Under the pieces are notes generated by a model. The model searched no databases. It had not been told where the DNA came from and saw only the letters and a program-made list of their open reading frames with translations. From Brevundimonas sp. (GTDB taxonomy: Bacteria; Pseudomonadota; Alphaproteobacteria; Caulobacterales; Caulobacteraceae): DNA of 64,000 nucleotides. The translations under genes and the position numbers were made by a program. The DNA lies in NCBI RefSeq assembly GCF_030656255.1, contig NZ_JAUSOE010000104.1:1-64000 (forward strand), given 5' to 3'. This document shows positions 30,757 to 40,042 of this stretch, in pieces. Position 1 is the stretch's first letter. Each line of letters begins with the position of its first letter.

Positions 30757-31089
30757 TTGAGCCAGGATGAGGAACTGCTGTTCGAGAGCCTGCGGCTGGA
30801 GCTGCGGCGGGGGTCGTTGATCCTGGCCGTGCTGGCGAGCTTGCGGCGCGAGCAATACGGCTATTCGCTACGGGTCGCGCTGGGCGAAGCCGGGATCGAG
30901 ATGGAGGAGAGCACCTTGTATCCGCTGCTGCGTCGGCTGGAGAGTCAGGGGCTGCTGGACAGCGAGTGGCGCGAGGAGGAGCGGCGCAGGAAGCGGTTCT
31001 ATCGTCTGTCGCCGCGCGGGGAGGCCATGCTGGCGCGGCTGGCGGCCGAATGGCGGGGCCTGTCGGCCTCGCTGGAGAAGATGCTGTGA
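30757..31089 (+). CDS. PadR-family transcriptional regulator
   Basis: LRRGSLILAVLASLRREQYGYSLRVALGEAGIEMEESTLYPLLRRLESQGLLDSEW; TTG start proposed at 30757. Confidence 0.88.
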   Translation: MSQDEELLFESLRLELRRGSLILAVLASLRREQYGYSLRVALGEAGIEMEESTLYPLLRRLESQGLLDSEWREEERRRKRFYRLSPRGEAMLARLAAEWRGLSASLEKML

Positions 31090-31115
31090 ACATCGGGAAA
31101 GAGGGAGAGCGTGGG

Positions 31116-32228
31116 ATGGACCTGGTTGAATCCTATCTGAAGGCCGTGGCGGCCCAGCTGCCGAAGGCGACGCGCGACGACATCGTCGCCGAGCTGCGTG
31201 ACGAGATCATGGGGCGGCTCGAGGCGCTGGAAGAGCGGCTGGGCCGGACGCCGAGCGATGACGAGGTCGAGGCCCTGCTGCGCGAGGTCGGGCACCCGCT
31301 GACCGTGGCGGCGCGCTATCGGTCGGGGCCGCAGGCGCTGATCGGGCCGGAGCTGTATCCGTGGTGGCTGTTCGCGGTGAAGACCGCGCTGCTGGTGATG
31401 GCGTGCGTCACCCTGGTCGGGGTGGTGGCGCGGGTGCTGGGGGGCGACCTGTATGTGGGGCAGTCCCTCGGCGATGTCGTCGGCGGCCTGGTCAGCGGGG
31501 CGGTGTCGGTGATCGGGGTGGTGACCTTGATCGGCTTCGTGCTGGAGCGGCAGGAGAAGAAGCCGGACTTCATCGCCAAATGGCGGGTCAAGGACCTGGG
31601 CCTGTTCGAATTGGGCGGCGACATCGACGCCGAGACCTGGGGCCAGAGGCTGGCGCGCGGCGGGGCGGCGCTGCGCGAGGGCGCGGCCGCCAAGTCGGGG
31701 CCGGCGGTCAGGAAGAGCGCCGAGATGTCGCCGGTGGCGCGGGCGGTGTCCAGCGCCATCGCCTGGGCGGTCCTGCTGCTGTGGTGGACCGGTCTGCTGC
31801 CGGTCGCCTCGATCCGGCCCGACGAGGTGGCGGGGGTGCTGGACGGCGTCGACTACGGCCGGATCCTGGGACAGATCGTGGAGGCCGCCTATTGGCCCGT
31901 GACCCTGTTCGCGGCGGCCAAGGTGGTGTTCGACCTGATGCGGGCGGCGTCGGGCGGCGATGTGCGGCTGACGGCCCTGGGCGACATCGGGTTTGGGGCG
32001 GCGGCGGCCTGGGGTCTGCTGTGGCTGTGGTTCTGGTCGCCGCTGACGCCGGTGATCTGGGTCGGAACGGTGACGGAGTTCGCCGAGCGCCTCCAGTCGA
32101 CCTTCCATCGGACGGCGGGCGACGGCGGCGGGCTGGCGGCGATCCTGATGCTGATCGTGGTCTGGGCCTTCCTGGGCGAAATCTGGCGGATGGTGCGGGC
32201 GGCGGGGCGACTGGTCGCGGGACGTTGA
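31116..32228 (+). CDS. HAAS-domain membrane protein
   Basis: MDLVESYLKAVAAQLPKATRDDIVAELRDEIMGRLEALEERLGRTPSDDEVEALLREVGHPLTVAARY (HAAS signature) plus TM segments; follows padR. Confidence 0.8.
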   Translation: MDLVESYLKAVAAQLPKATRDDIVAELRDEIMGRLEALEERLGRTPSDDEVEALLREVGHPLTVAARYRSGPQALIGPELYPWWLFAVKTALLVMACVTLVGVVARVLGGDLYVGQSLGDVVGGLVSGAVSVIGVVTLIGFVLERQEKKPDFIAKWRVKDLGLFELGGDIDAETWGQRLARGGAALREGAAAKSGPAVRKSAEMSPVARAVSSAIAWAVLLLWWTGLLPVASIRPDEVAGVLDGVDYGRILGQIVEAAYWPVTLFAAAKVVFDLMRAASGGDVRLTALGDIGFGAAAAWGLLWLWFWSPLTPVIWVGTVTEFAERLQSTFHRTAGDGGGLAAILMLIVVWAFLGEIWRMVRAAGRLVAGR

Positions 32229-32306
32229 AGGGGCGTTGAACCTCCGGCCGGTTTCGCCGTTGCTGTCCATCGGCGGCGCTGGGCGGCCGGGGGCGAGAGC
32301 GACTGA

Positions 32307-34082
32307 GTGACTTTACAACAGGGTTTGGCCTTCGGCCTGGTGGGCCTGACGGTCGCGGCCTTCATCTGGGGGCGGTTCCGCTATGACCTGGTCGCCGTCG
32401 CGGCCCTGGTGGCGGGGTTGGCCATCGGGGTGATCCCGGCCGAGGCGGCGTTCGAGGGGTTCTCCAACGATGTGACGGTGATCATCGCCTGCGCCTTGAT
32501 CGTGTCGGCGGCCTTCGCCAAGTCCGGCATCGTCGAAATGGCCCTGAAGCGGATCATGCCGTATCTGAAGACTGAGCGGTCTCAGGTGCCGGTGCTGACC
32601 ACGGCCGTGACCCTGTTGTCGATGGTGACGAAGAACGTCGGCGCCCTGGCCATCATGATGCCGGTCGCGCTGCAGGTCAGCCGGCGCACGGGGACCAAAC
32701 AGTCGCGGCTGCTGATGCCCATGGCCTTTGGCGCCATGGCTGGGGGGATGGTGACCCTGGTGGGGACCGCGCCCAACATCCTGGTCGCCGAGGTGCGCCA
32801 GGACATGATCGGCGAGCCGTTCCAGATGTTCGACTATGCGCCGGTGGGTCTGATCCTGACCGGCGTGGCCCTGGTGTTTCTGGCCTTCGGCTATCGGCTG
32901 CTGCCCAAGGACCGGACGGGGAGCATCGGCCTATCGGCGGCCCTGTCGGCCAACGCCTATCTGACCGAGGCGCGGGTGCCCGACGACTGGACCCTGGAGG
33001 TCAGGCCGATCAGCGCCCTCAGGGCCATGGCGCCGGACGATATCCAGGTGATGGCCCTGATCCGTGACGGCAAGCGCAAGACCCGGCCGCGCGGCAACAC
33101 CCTGGTGCGGGCCGGGGACACCCTGCTGATCAAGGGCGATCAGGAAGCGCTGGAAGAATTCATCGTCGCGACCAAGCTGAAGCTGGTGCGCGGCGACCGG
33201 CCGGTGCTGCTGGAAGAGGCCAAGGACGAGGTCCATCTGGTCGAGGCGGTGATCGGGGCGGACTCGTCCCTGACGGGGCAGTCGGTGCGGTCGCTGGACC
33301 TTTACGGCCAATACGGGCTGAACCTGCTGGGCGTGTCGCGCAGCGGCTATGAACTGACCCAGCATCTGCGGACGGCCAAGCTTCAGGCCGGGGACGTGCT
33401 GCTGTTGCAGGGATCGGAATCCGGCCTGCCGGGGCGGCTGGCGACCCTGGGCCTGCTGCCGCTGGCCGAGCGCGAGATGCGGCTGGGCGGCAAGCGGCGC
33501 AAATTCCTGCCGGCCGTGGTGCTGGCGGCGGCCATGGTGATGGTCGGGTTCGGCCTGATCCCTGTGGCCATCGCCTTCTTCGGGGCGGCGGTGGTGATCG
33601 TGGCCATGGGCGGGCTGAAGATGCGCGAGGCCTATGCCGCGCTGGACGGGCCGCTGCTGGTGCTGATCGCCGCCCTGATCCCGGTGTCGGACGCGATCCA
33701 GCAGACGGGTGGGGCGGACCTGATCGCCGGGGGGCTGAAGTCGGTGTTCCAAGGCATTCCGCCCGTGGTGGCGGTGGCGGGCATGATGTTCGCGGCCATG
33801 GCGGTGACGCCCTTCCTGAACAATGCCGCGACGGTTTTGGTGGTGGCGCCCATCGCCGCGACCCTGGCCCAGCAGTTGGGCTACCGGCCCGACCCATTCC
33901 TGATGGCGGTGGCGGTGGGGGCGGCGTGCGACTTCCTGACCCCCATAGGGCACCAGTGCAATACGCTGGTCATGGGGCCGGGGGGATACAAGTTCTCAGA
34001 CTATCCCAAGCTGGGGGCGCCGCTAAGCCTGCTGGTGCTGGTGATCGGTCCGCCGGTCATCCTGCTGTTCTGGCCGATGTGA
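32307..34082 (+). CDS. SLC13-family permease with TrkA-C (RCK_C) domains
   Basis: Two TM blocks with TKNVGALAIMMPVALQ and NNAATVLVVAPIA, intervening RCK_C-like segments. Confidence 0.9.
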   Translation: MTLQQGLAFGLVGLTVAAFIWGRFRYDLVAVAALVAGLAIGVIPAEAAFEGFSNDVTVIIACALIVSAAFAKSGIVEMALKRIMPYLKTERSQVPVLTTAVTLLSMVTKNVGALAIMMPVALQVSRRTGTKQSRLLMPMAFGAMAGGMVTLVGTAPNILVAEVRQDMIGEPFQMFDYAPVGLILTGVALVFLAFGYRLLPKDRTGSIGLSAALSANAYLTEARVPDDWTLEVRPISALRAMAPDDIQVMALIRDGKRKTRPRGNTLVRAGDTLLIKGDQEALEEFIVATKLKLVRGDRPVLLEEAKDEVHLVEAVIGADSSLTGQSVRSLDLYGQYGLNLLGVSRSGYELTQHLRTAKLQAGDVLLLQGSESGLPGRLATLGLLPLAEREMRLGGKRRKFLPAVVLAAAMVMVGFGLIPVAIAFFGAAVVIVAMGGLKMREAYAALDGPLLVLIAALIPVSDAIQQTGGADLIAGGLKSVFQGIPPVVAVAGMMFAAMAVTPFLNNAATVLVVAPIAATLAQQLGYRPDPFLMAVAVGAACDFLTPIGHQCNTLVMGPGGYKFSDYPKLGAPLSLLVLVIGPPVILLFWPM

Positions 34083-34084
34083 GA

Positions 34085-34114
34085 AGCGCCGGTCCCTGTG
34101 CTGGGACCGGCGCT
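34085..34114. terminator. hairpin between convergent genes
   Basis: Perfect 12 bp stem AGCGCCGGTCCC-TGTGCT-GGGACCGGCGCT; no strong T-tract. Confidence 0.65.
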
Positions 34115-34122
34115 AGCGGCCG

Positions 34123-34440
34123 TTAGGTCGAGCGGGAGGGCGCGACGGCGCAGGTCAGTCGGCCGTTGTCGTTCTGGATCTGGGCCCCCCGGCAGCTGCG
34201 GACGCTCAGGGTCGAAGAGACCGACTGGCCGTCCTTGGCGATGCAGCGCGCGCGCAGGCGGTCGCCATTCAGGCTGATGCTGCGGCAGGTCTCGCGATAG
34301 GCGCCCACCGGCAGGGCGCGGCCCGAGGCGGCCGGTTCCGGGCTCGGACGGTCCTGGGCCGTGGCGGTGAAGGCGACCAGGCCGGCGGCCCCGATGGCCG
34401 CGCTGATGGTGGCGAGGGTGGAAAGAGACAGTCGTATCAA
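34123..34440 (-). CDS. secreted CVNH (cyanovirin-N homology) domain protein
   Basis: Signal peptide then PVGAYRETCRSISLNGDRLRARCIAKDGQSVSSTLSVRSCRGAQIQNDNGRLTC, matching the CVNH repeat. Confidence 0.78.
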   Translation of the reverse strand: MIRLSLSTLATISAAIGAAGLVAFTATAQDRPSPEPAASGRALPVGAYRETCRSISLNGDRLRARCIAKDGQSVSSTLSVRSCRGAQIQNDNGRLTCAVAPSRST

Positions 34441-34532
34441 GGCGTAGCTCCCGTTTTTCTATTTGCGCCTCTGCGGGCGAAAAACGAGGTTATGCCTGTC
34501 TGGGCCTGTGTCCAGCCCTGATCGCCGGGTCG

Positions 34533-37163
34533 TTACCAGCGGGGCGAGACGTGGGCCGGCCCCTTGAACACCGCATTGGCGAACAGAGGTTTCAGCCCCT
34601 CCAGATAGCCGCGCACCGTCGGGTCCTGGGTGAAGGCGATCAACTGGCCCGATCCGAGGGTCTCGACCATCACGACCGGCTTGAAACCGAGCTGGGCCTG
34701 GTTCTCGGCCCACAGCTGGCCCGAGGCTAACAGTCGGTCGGAACCTTCGAACCGCACGGCGTTGACGCCCTCGCCGCGCATCAGCGGGGCGTAGATGTCG
34801 GCGCCCCGCACCAGGACATTCAACTCGGACGGCAGGCCGGCGCCGATCCAGTGGTCGGGATCGACATGGGCGCGGGCCAGGACGCCGGCGACCGAGTCCG
34901 GGCCGTGGTCGCTGTGGGCCAGCAGGGCGGCGTAGTCGGTCTGGTTGGCGATCCGGGCGGGGCTCTCGGGCTTGTCGTCGTCCTTGTCCGAGGCGCCGTC
35001 CTCGCGACGCGACGCCAGCATGTCGCTGTCGGGGTCGGTCAGCAGGCGGGTGGCGGTTCCCAGGCTGATCAGGGTGCCGCCGCGCGAGACCCAGTCGTGG
35101 AGCGCCTTGACCCCGTCCTCGCCCAGGACGGACTTGTAGTCCCGGCCCTCGGGCAGGATCAGGACCTGGTATTGCGACAGGTCGGCCTCGCCGAAGCTGG
35201 CGGCGCGGATGGCGGTGACGGGATAGCCTAGGTCGCGTTCCAGCAGCCAACGGGTCGCGCCGGCGGCGTCGGGGGCGGCCGGGCTGTCCCAGGCCAGAGC
35301 GATGCGCGGCGCGCGCAGCCGCACCACGTCGCTGGAGCCGAAGCCGGCGCCGCGCTCGACCCAGGACTCGTCCACGCCCACGATCTCGGCGCCCGTGGCG
35401 GCGGCGAGACGGTTCAGGGTTGCGACCAGGTAGGCGGGCGCGCCGGCTTTCGGCAGAACCAGGGTGCCTGCGGGCCAGTCGCGGCCGTTCTGAGTGAAGG
35501 CCTGGTCGGCGGAGCTGATCGTCAGCCCGGCCTGGAGGGCGGCGGCGAGGAAACGCGGCTGGCTCGAACCGGGGGCGACGAGGAAGCCGTAGCGGGCCTC
35601 GGCGTTCTGGACGGCGGCAGGCGTGACCAGTTCGGGGCCGCGCGCATCGACGGCGACGCCGGGCGCGCTGCTGCAACGGGCGGCGTCGACGCCGAACATC
35701 AGGGGCAGGGACCAGGCGGTGACGTCATAGATCTCGTCGCCCAGGCCGCGCGCGCGACGGCGCTCCTGTTCGGCCAGGAAGGCGGGCGGGACGGGCACGT
35801 CGCGGGTCAGCAGCACCTCGGCCATCCGGCGCTGGGGCTGGGCCAGGTTGATCACATAGTCGCCCGCACGGTGCTGACCGGCGCAGGAGAAGGCCTGGCG
35901 CGCGACCCCGACCTCGATCCCAGAGCGGACCAGCAGTCCCGCCAGACGGTCGGCGGCGGCGGGATCCGACGCGCGCGACAGGACATAGGCGCCGCGTCCC
36001 GCCACCCCGTCGCGGTGATAGGCGTAGAAGTCGTTCAGCAGCCGGTCGTGATTGCGCGAGGCCGTCTCGATGGTGGCCAGGGTGGCGGTCAGATGGGCGC
36101 GGACCGTGTCGGCATAGGTGAAGACCTCGCCCGAGCTGCGCCGCGCGGCCAGACCCCGGGCCGAACCGGCCTCATAGGTCATGGAGACCGCGCCCAGATA
36201 GCCGGGCCAGCCGTCGCCATAGCCCGGATAGAAGGCGTCATAGACCTTGCGGTTGAAGTAGGGCAGGCCCGCCGCGTCGAACCGGGCGCCGGTATTGCGG
36301 CCGAACAGGGCGCGGTTCTCCAGAGTGCGCGGCCATATCCACGGGTTCAGGGGCTCGGCCTCGGGCGGGAAGAAGAAGGTCTCGTCCGAGCCCATCTCGT
36401 GGCTGTCGACGACCACCTGGGGCCGCCATTCGCGGACCTGGGCCGAATGGCCCTGGGTCTCCGGCTGGGTCTGGATGAACCAGTCGCGGTTCAGGTCGAA
36501 CAGATAGTGGTTGTAGCGGCCGCTGGGCCAGGGCTCGTCGCGCTCGGCCGAGGCGGGGTCTGGATTGGGCGCGGACCCACGGCCCGAGGCGAAGCTGTTG
36601 AGGAAACGCTCGCGCCCGTCCGGGTTCTGGGTCGGGACGAAGACGACGACGGTGTTGGCCAGCCAGGCCTGGGCGGTCGGGTCGGTCAGCAGGCGGCGGG
36701 CGGCCTCCATGGCGGCGTCGGCGGGGCTGATCTCGTTGCCGTGGACCGAATAGGCCATCCAGACCAGGACCGGCTGATCCGCGATCAGGGCGGCGGCCTG
36801 CTGGGGCGAGGTGCGGCGCGGATCGGCGAGGGCGCGGGCGTCGGCCTTGATCCGGTCCAGCCGGGCGATGTTGGCGGGCGAGCCGACGGCGGCCCAGAAC
36901 AGGGGCCGGCCCTCCCAGGTCGTCGCATAATCGCCCATCGCCATCCGATCCGGAGCGGCGGCGCGCAGGGCCTCGAAATAGCGGCGCACGTCGGCGGCCC
37001 GCGTGATCTCCTGACCGCTGTCATAGCCCAGGGTCTGACGCACCGTGGGGATGTCGGCGTCCGTCTGGCGCGCGGCGGCGGGCTGAACCGCCAGCAGGGC
37101 GGCGGCGCAGGCGCCGGCCAGGCTGAAGGCGAGCGGACGCACGGAACGACGATGACTGGACAT
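34533..37163 (-). CDS. M14-family zinc carboxypeptidase, secreted
   Basis: Signal peptide; YSVHGNEISPADAAMEAARRLL (M14 HxxE-like), VVVDSHEMG, large C-terminal region. Confidence 0.88.
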   Translation of the reverse strand: MSSHRRSVRPLAFSLAGACAAALLAVQPAAARQTDADIPTVRQTLGYDSGQEITRAADVRRYFEALRAAAPDRMAMGDYATTWEGRPLFWAAVGSPANIARLDRIKADARALADPRRTSPQQAAALIADQPVLVWMAYSVHGNEISPADAAMEAARRLLTDPTAQAWLANTVVVFVPTQNPDGRERFLNSFASGRGSAPNPDPASAERDEPWPSGRYNHYLFDLNRDWFIQTQPETQGHSAQVREWRPQVVVDSHEMGSDETFFFPPEAEPLNPWIWPRTLENRALFGRNTGARFDAAGLPYFNRKVYDAFYPGYGDGWPGYLGAVSMTYEAGSARGLAARRSSGEVFTYADTVRAHLTATLATIETASRNHDRLLNDFYAYHRDGVAGRGAYVLSRASDPAAADRLAGLLVRSGIEVGVARQAFSCAGQHRAGDYVINLAQPQRRMAEVLLTRDVPVPPAFLAEQERRRARGLGDEIYDVTAWSLPLMFGVDAARCSSAPGVAVDARGPELVTPAAVQNAEARYGFLVAPGSSQPRFLAAALQAGLTISSADQAFTQNGRDWPAGTLVLPKAGAPAYLVATLNRLAAATGAEIVGVDESWVERGAGFGSSDVVRLRAPRIALAWDSPAAPDAAGATRWLLERDLGYPVTAIRAASFGEADLSQYQVLILPEGRDYKSVLGEDGVKALHDWVSRGGTLISLGTATRLLTDPDSDMLASRREDGASDKDDDKPESPARIANQTDYAALLAHSDHGPDSVAGVLARAHVDPDHWIGAGLPSELNVLVRGADIYAPLMRGEGVNAVRFEGSDRLLASGQLWAENQAQLGFKPVVMVETLGSGQLIAFTQDPTVRGYLEGLKPLFANAVFKGPAHVSPRW

Positions 37164-37228
37164 GAACTGAACCCCCCGGGAGAGGGACACCTTAATCGGG
37201 GCACGGAAAAAGAAAACGGCCTTGACGT

Positions 37229-37262
37229 GTAACCTATAGGTGATATGTCACCTCAAGGTTAC
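37229..37262. promoter_or_regulatory. 34-bp palindrome upstream of the twin membrane-protein/XRE cassette
   Basis: GTAACCTATAGGTGA-TATG-TCACCTCAAGGTTAC, 13/15 arm matches, ends 14 bp before the ATG at 37277. Confidence 0.7.
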
Positions 37263-37276
37263 GTCAGGAGGGCGAC

Positions 37277-37978
37277 ATGAGCAACATCGACGATCAAGCG
37301 ATCCAGCGCGTGAAACTGGAAAGAAAACGGTGCTGGTGGACGGCGATCGCCCTGGCCGTCGTCGGCGCCGCAGCCATGGTCGGCGGCGCGGGGTTCGCGA
37401 TGGTTTCCGGCGTAGAAGGCGACCAGGCGACGGCGGCCGGCGTGGCGACGGGGATCGGATTTGCTCTGACGCTCATCGGGGCGATCTGGGCGTGGAGCGC
37501 GCGTCCGGGCCAGTCAATCATCGTGGCGGCGAGCGGCGAAGGAGCGCGGCGTGACAAGCTGGAGCGTGCGCGCACCCAACAGCTGGTGATGCTGCCCGTC
37601 GTGCTGCTGCTCTTCATGGCGCAGGCGCATCAGGCGATGGGGCGGATCCTGGGCGGGGACCATAATCTGGGCGCCTATGTGCAGGTGCTGCTGCCGGTTC
37701 TGTACGGCTGGCTGATCCCGCTTATCGTCATGGGTTGGGACGCGCACACACGCAAGAACCGCCGGTTCCTGGAAGACGAATTGACCCAGTTGATGCGGGC
37801 CAGATCGATGATCCTGGCCTTCGTCGTGCTGATGACGGGTCTGACCGTGGCCCTGGGCCTGGGGTTGTGGCGTGCCCAGTACGGGGTCATGGCCTTGCCC
37901 TATGTCCTGGCCTTGGGCGGGGCCTCGGCGGGGCTGCGGTTCGCCTGGCTGGATCGGGAGGCCGGGCGCGATGGCTGA
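37277..37978 (+). CDS. hypothetical four-TM membrane protein (paralogue 1)
   Basis: 233 aa, four hydrophobic segments, GWDAHTRKNRRFLEDELTQLMRARSMILAFVVLMTGLTVAL. Confidence 0.7.
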   Translation: MSNIDDQAIQRVKLERKRCWWTAIALAVVGAAAMVGGAGFAMVSGVEGDQATAAGVATGIGFALTLIGAIWAWSARPGQSIIVAASGEGARRDKLERARTQQLVMLPVVLLLFMAQAHQAMGRILGGDHNLGAYVQVLLPVLYGWLIPLIVMGWDAHTRKNRRFLEDELTQLMRARSMILAFVVLMTGLTVALGLGLWRAQYGVMALPYVLALGGASAGLRFAWLDREAGRDG

Positions 37979-38022
37979 TTTGCAATCGGATTGCGGCGCG
38001 AAAGTCTTGAGGAGCGGCGCCT

Positions 38023-38706
38023 ATGGATGAGGATGAAAAGCAGGCGACCCTGGCGCGTGAACGTCGCCGCCGCCGTCGGCATGGGTTTGCTCTGTTGGTC
38101 TTCATGCTGGGCGTCATCGGAATCGGCGCGCTGGCCCTCGGCGAAGACGGTCCTTATCCGCAATGGGCCGTAGCGGTCGCAGGGGCAGGCGGCGCCGCCA
38201 TGCTAGTCGGGGCGATCCTGGCTTGGTTCAGCAAGCCCGGCGAAGATCGGCGACGGCTGGACGCGATCATGACGTATCGGGATCGCGTTCAACGGAACCG
38301 CACAACCCAGTTGTTCACCATGAGCCTGATGGTTCTGGTTGAGGGGATCATGATCGTCGGCTTCTCGGACGATCTGCTCGCCGGGCGTGTCAATGAGGCT
38401 GTGGCGCCTTTACTGATTGTCGTCACGTTCAGCTGGCTCATTGTTATGACGGTGATGGAGTGGGACGGCGGTTCGCGGAAGATGAAGAAGTTCCTGGACG
38501 ACGAACTGTCCCGTCATATCCGAGCGCGCGCGACGGGCTTGGCCTTCATCGTCCTGATGGCGGGCGCCACCCTGGCGCTGGCCGCCAGCGTGTGGGCGCC
38601 GAACTGGACGCCGCTGGTGCTGGCCTTCTCTCTGCTGGCTTCGGCGGGGGCGGCGGCCTTGCGGTTCGCGCTTCTGGATCGAGAGGCGTCCGGCGATGGG
38701 GAGTAG
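38023..38706 (+). CDS. hypothetical four-TM membrane protein (paralogue 2)
   Basis: 227 aa, EWDGGSRKMKKFLDDELSRHIRARATGLAFIVLMAGATLAL aligns with paralogue 1; both end ALRFA/LRFAWLDREA. Confidence 0.7.
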   Translation: MDEDEKQATLARERRRRRRHGFALLVFMLGVIGIGALALGEDGPYPQWAVAVAGAGGAAMLVGAILAWFSKPGEDRRRLDAIMTYRDRVQRNRTTQLFTMSLMVLVEGIMIVGFSDDLLAGRVNEAVAPLLIVVTFSWLIVMTVMEWDGGSRKMKKFLDDELSRHIRARATGLAFIVLMAGATLALAASVWAPNWTPLVLAFSLLASAGAAALRFALLDREASGDGE

Positions 38707-38905
38707 TCGGCTGGGGTTGAGGCTGAAGGAGGTCCGCACGGCGGCTGGTCTTACCCAGGCCCAACTGGCCGACGCCGCCAAGGTGTCGCGCAAGACGATC
38801 AATACGGTGGAGAACGGAGTCTTCATCCCCTCGACCATTGTGGCCCTGGATCTGGCGCGGGCGCTGAACACGACGGTCGAGGCGATCTTCTATCTGAAGG
38901 ACTGA
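38696..38905 (+). CDS. small XRE-family HTH regulator
   Basis: LKEVRTAAGLTQAQLADAAKVSRKTINTVENGVFIPSTIVALDLARALNTTVEAIFYL; overlaps the preceding gene by 11 bp. Confidence 0.88.
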   Translation: MGSSRLGLRLKEVRTAAGLTQAQLADAAKVSRKTINTVENGVFIPSTIVALDLARALNTTVEAIFYLKD

Positions 38906-38962
38906 GCATCCATGTCCGAAAACCGCGAGACATCGCCGGGCTGAACCGCCATCCTGCGGGCC

Positions 38963-40042
38963 ATGGAACAGACGCTGGATCAGGAGGCTTGCTGGCGGGC
39001 CTTGGGGGCGCGGGACGCCCGGTTCGACGGGCGGTTCTTCACGGGCGTGACCTCGACCGGCATCTATTGTCGGCCGGTCTGTCCGGCGCGGACGCCCCGG
39101 CGCGAGAATGTGGTGTTCCACCCCACGGCGGCCTCGGCAGAGGCGGCGGGGTTTCGCGCCTGTCTGCGCTGCCGCCCCGAGACGGCGCCGGAGATGGGGG
39201 CGTGGCGGGGCACGTCGAACACCGTCAGCCGGGCCCTGGCCCTGATCGAGGCGGGGGCGCTGGACGGGGGCGACGCCGAGACCCTGGCGGCGCGGCTGGG
39301 GGTGGGGGAACGGCATCTGCGGCGGCTGTTCCGCCAGCATCTGGGGGCGGCGCCCGTCAGCGTGGCCCAGACGCGCCGCGTGCTTCTGGCCAAACAGCTG
39401 ATCCATGAGAGCGACCTGTCGATGGCCGAGGTGGCGATGGCCTCGGGCTTCGGCAGCGTGCGGCGGTTCAACGAGACGTTTCAGGCCCTGTACGGCCGGC
39501 CGCCGTCCGAGCTGCGTCGGCGCAAGGTGGAGAGCGAGGGCGGGGGCGCGGTGAAACTGGGCCTGGCCTATCGCCCGCCCTATGACTGGACCGCGATGAT
39601 GTCGGCCCTGGCGGCGCGGGGCGCGCCGGACGAGGCGGTGGCCGACGGGGTCTGGCGGCGCAGGTTGCGGGTCGCGATGGATGGGACGGACGGCGAGGTT
39701 TCGGTGCGCGCCGGGGCGGAGGGCCGGGCGGCGGTCGAGGCGCGGGTGGACGAGTTGAAAGCCCTGCCCGGGGTGCTGGCGCGGGTGCGGCGGGTGTTCG
39801 ACCTGGCCGCCGATCCCGAGGCGATCCGGCGCGATCTGTCCGGCGATCCGGACCTGCGCGCGGCCGTTGAGGCCTGGGCCGGACTGCGGCCTGCGGGCGA
39901 CTGGATCGACGCCGGAGAAGATGCGCCCAGCGACCGGCTTGAGACAACGGATGCGGCCCTGATGGCGCGGGCCGAGCGGTGGCGGCCGTGGCGGGCCTAT
40001 GGGGCGCTGTACTGGAAGATGAAGGAGACGGGCGATGTCTGA
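38963..40042 (+). CDS. Ada Zn-domain/AraC/AlkA_N fusion protein, apparently lacking most of the HhH-GPD glycosylase core
   Basis: FFTGVTSTGIYCRPVCPARTPRRENVVFHPTAASAEAAGFRACLRCRPE (Ada Zn), AraC HTH (SDLSMAEVAMASGFGSVRRFNETFQALYGRPPSELRR), AlkA_N region, then an abrupt C-terminus ERWRPWRAYGALY. Confidence 0.85.
   Translation: MEQTLDQEACWRALGARDARFDGRFFTGVTSTGIYCRPVCPARTPRRENVVFHPTAASAEAAGFRACLRCRPETAPEMGAWRGTSNTVSRALALIEAGALDGGDAETLAARLGVGERHLRRLFRQHLGAAPVSVAQTRRVLLAKQLIHESDLSMAEVAMASGFGSVRRFNETFQALYGRPPSELRRRKVESEGGGAVKLGLAYRPPYDWTAMMSALAARGAPDEAVADGVWRRRLRVAMDGTDGEVSVRAGAEGRAAVEARVDELKALPGVLARVRRVFDLAADPEAIRRDLSGDPDLRAAVEAWAGLRPAGDWIDAGEDAPSDRLETTDAALMARAERWRPWRAYGALYWKMKETGDV

Noticed and set aside
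35871-37232. 453-aa plus-strand ORF opposite the M14 peptidase
   Set aside because: Antisense, Gly/Arg-rich, no domain signature; the minus-strand peptidase has a clear signal peptide and motifs.
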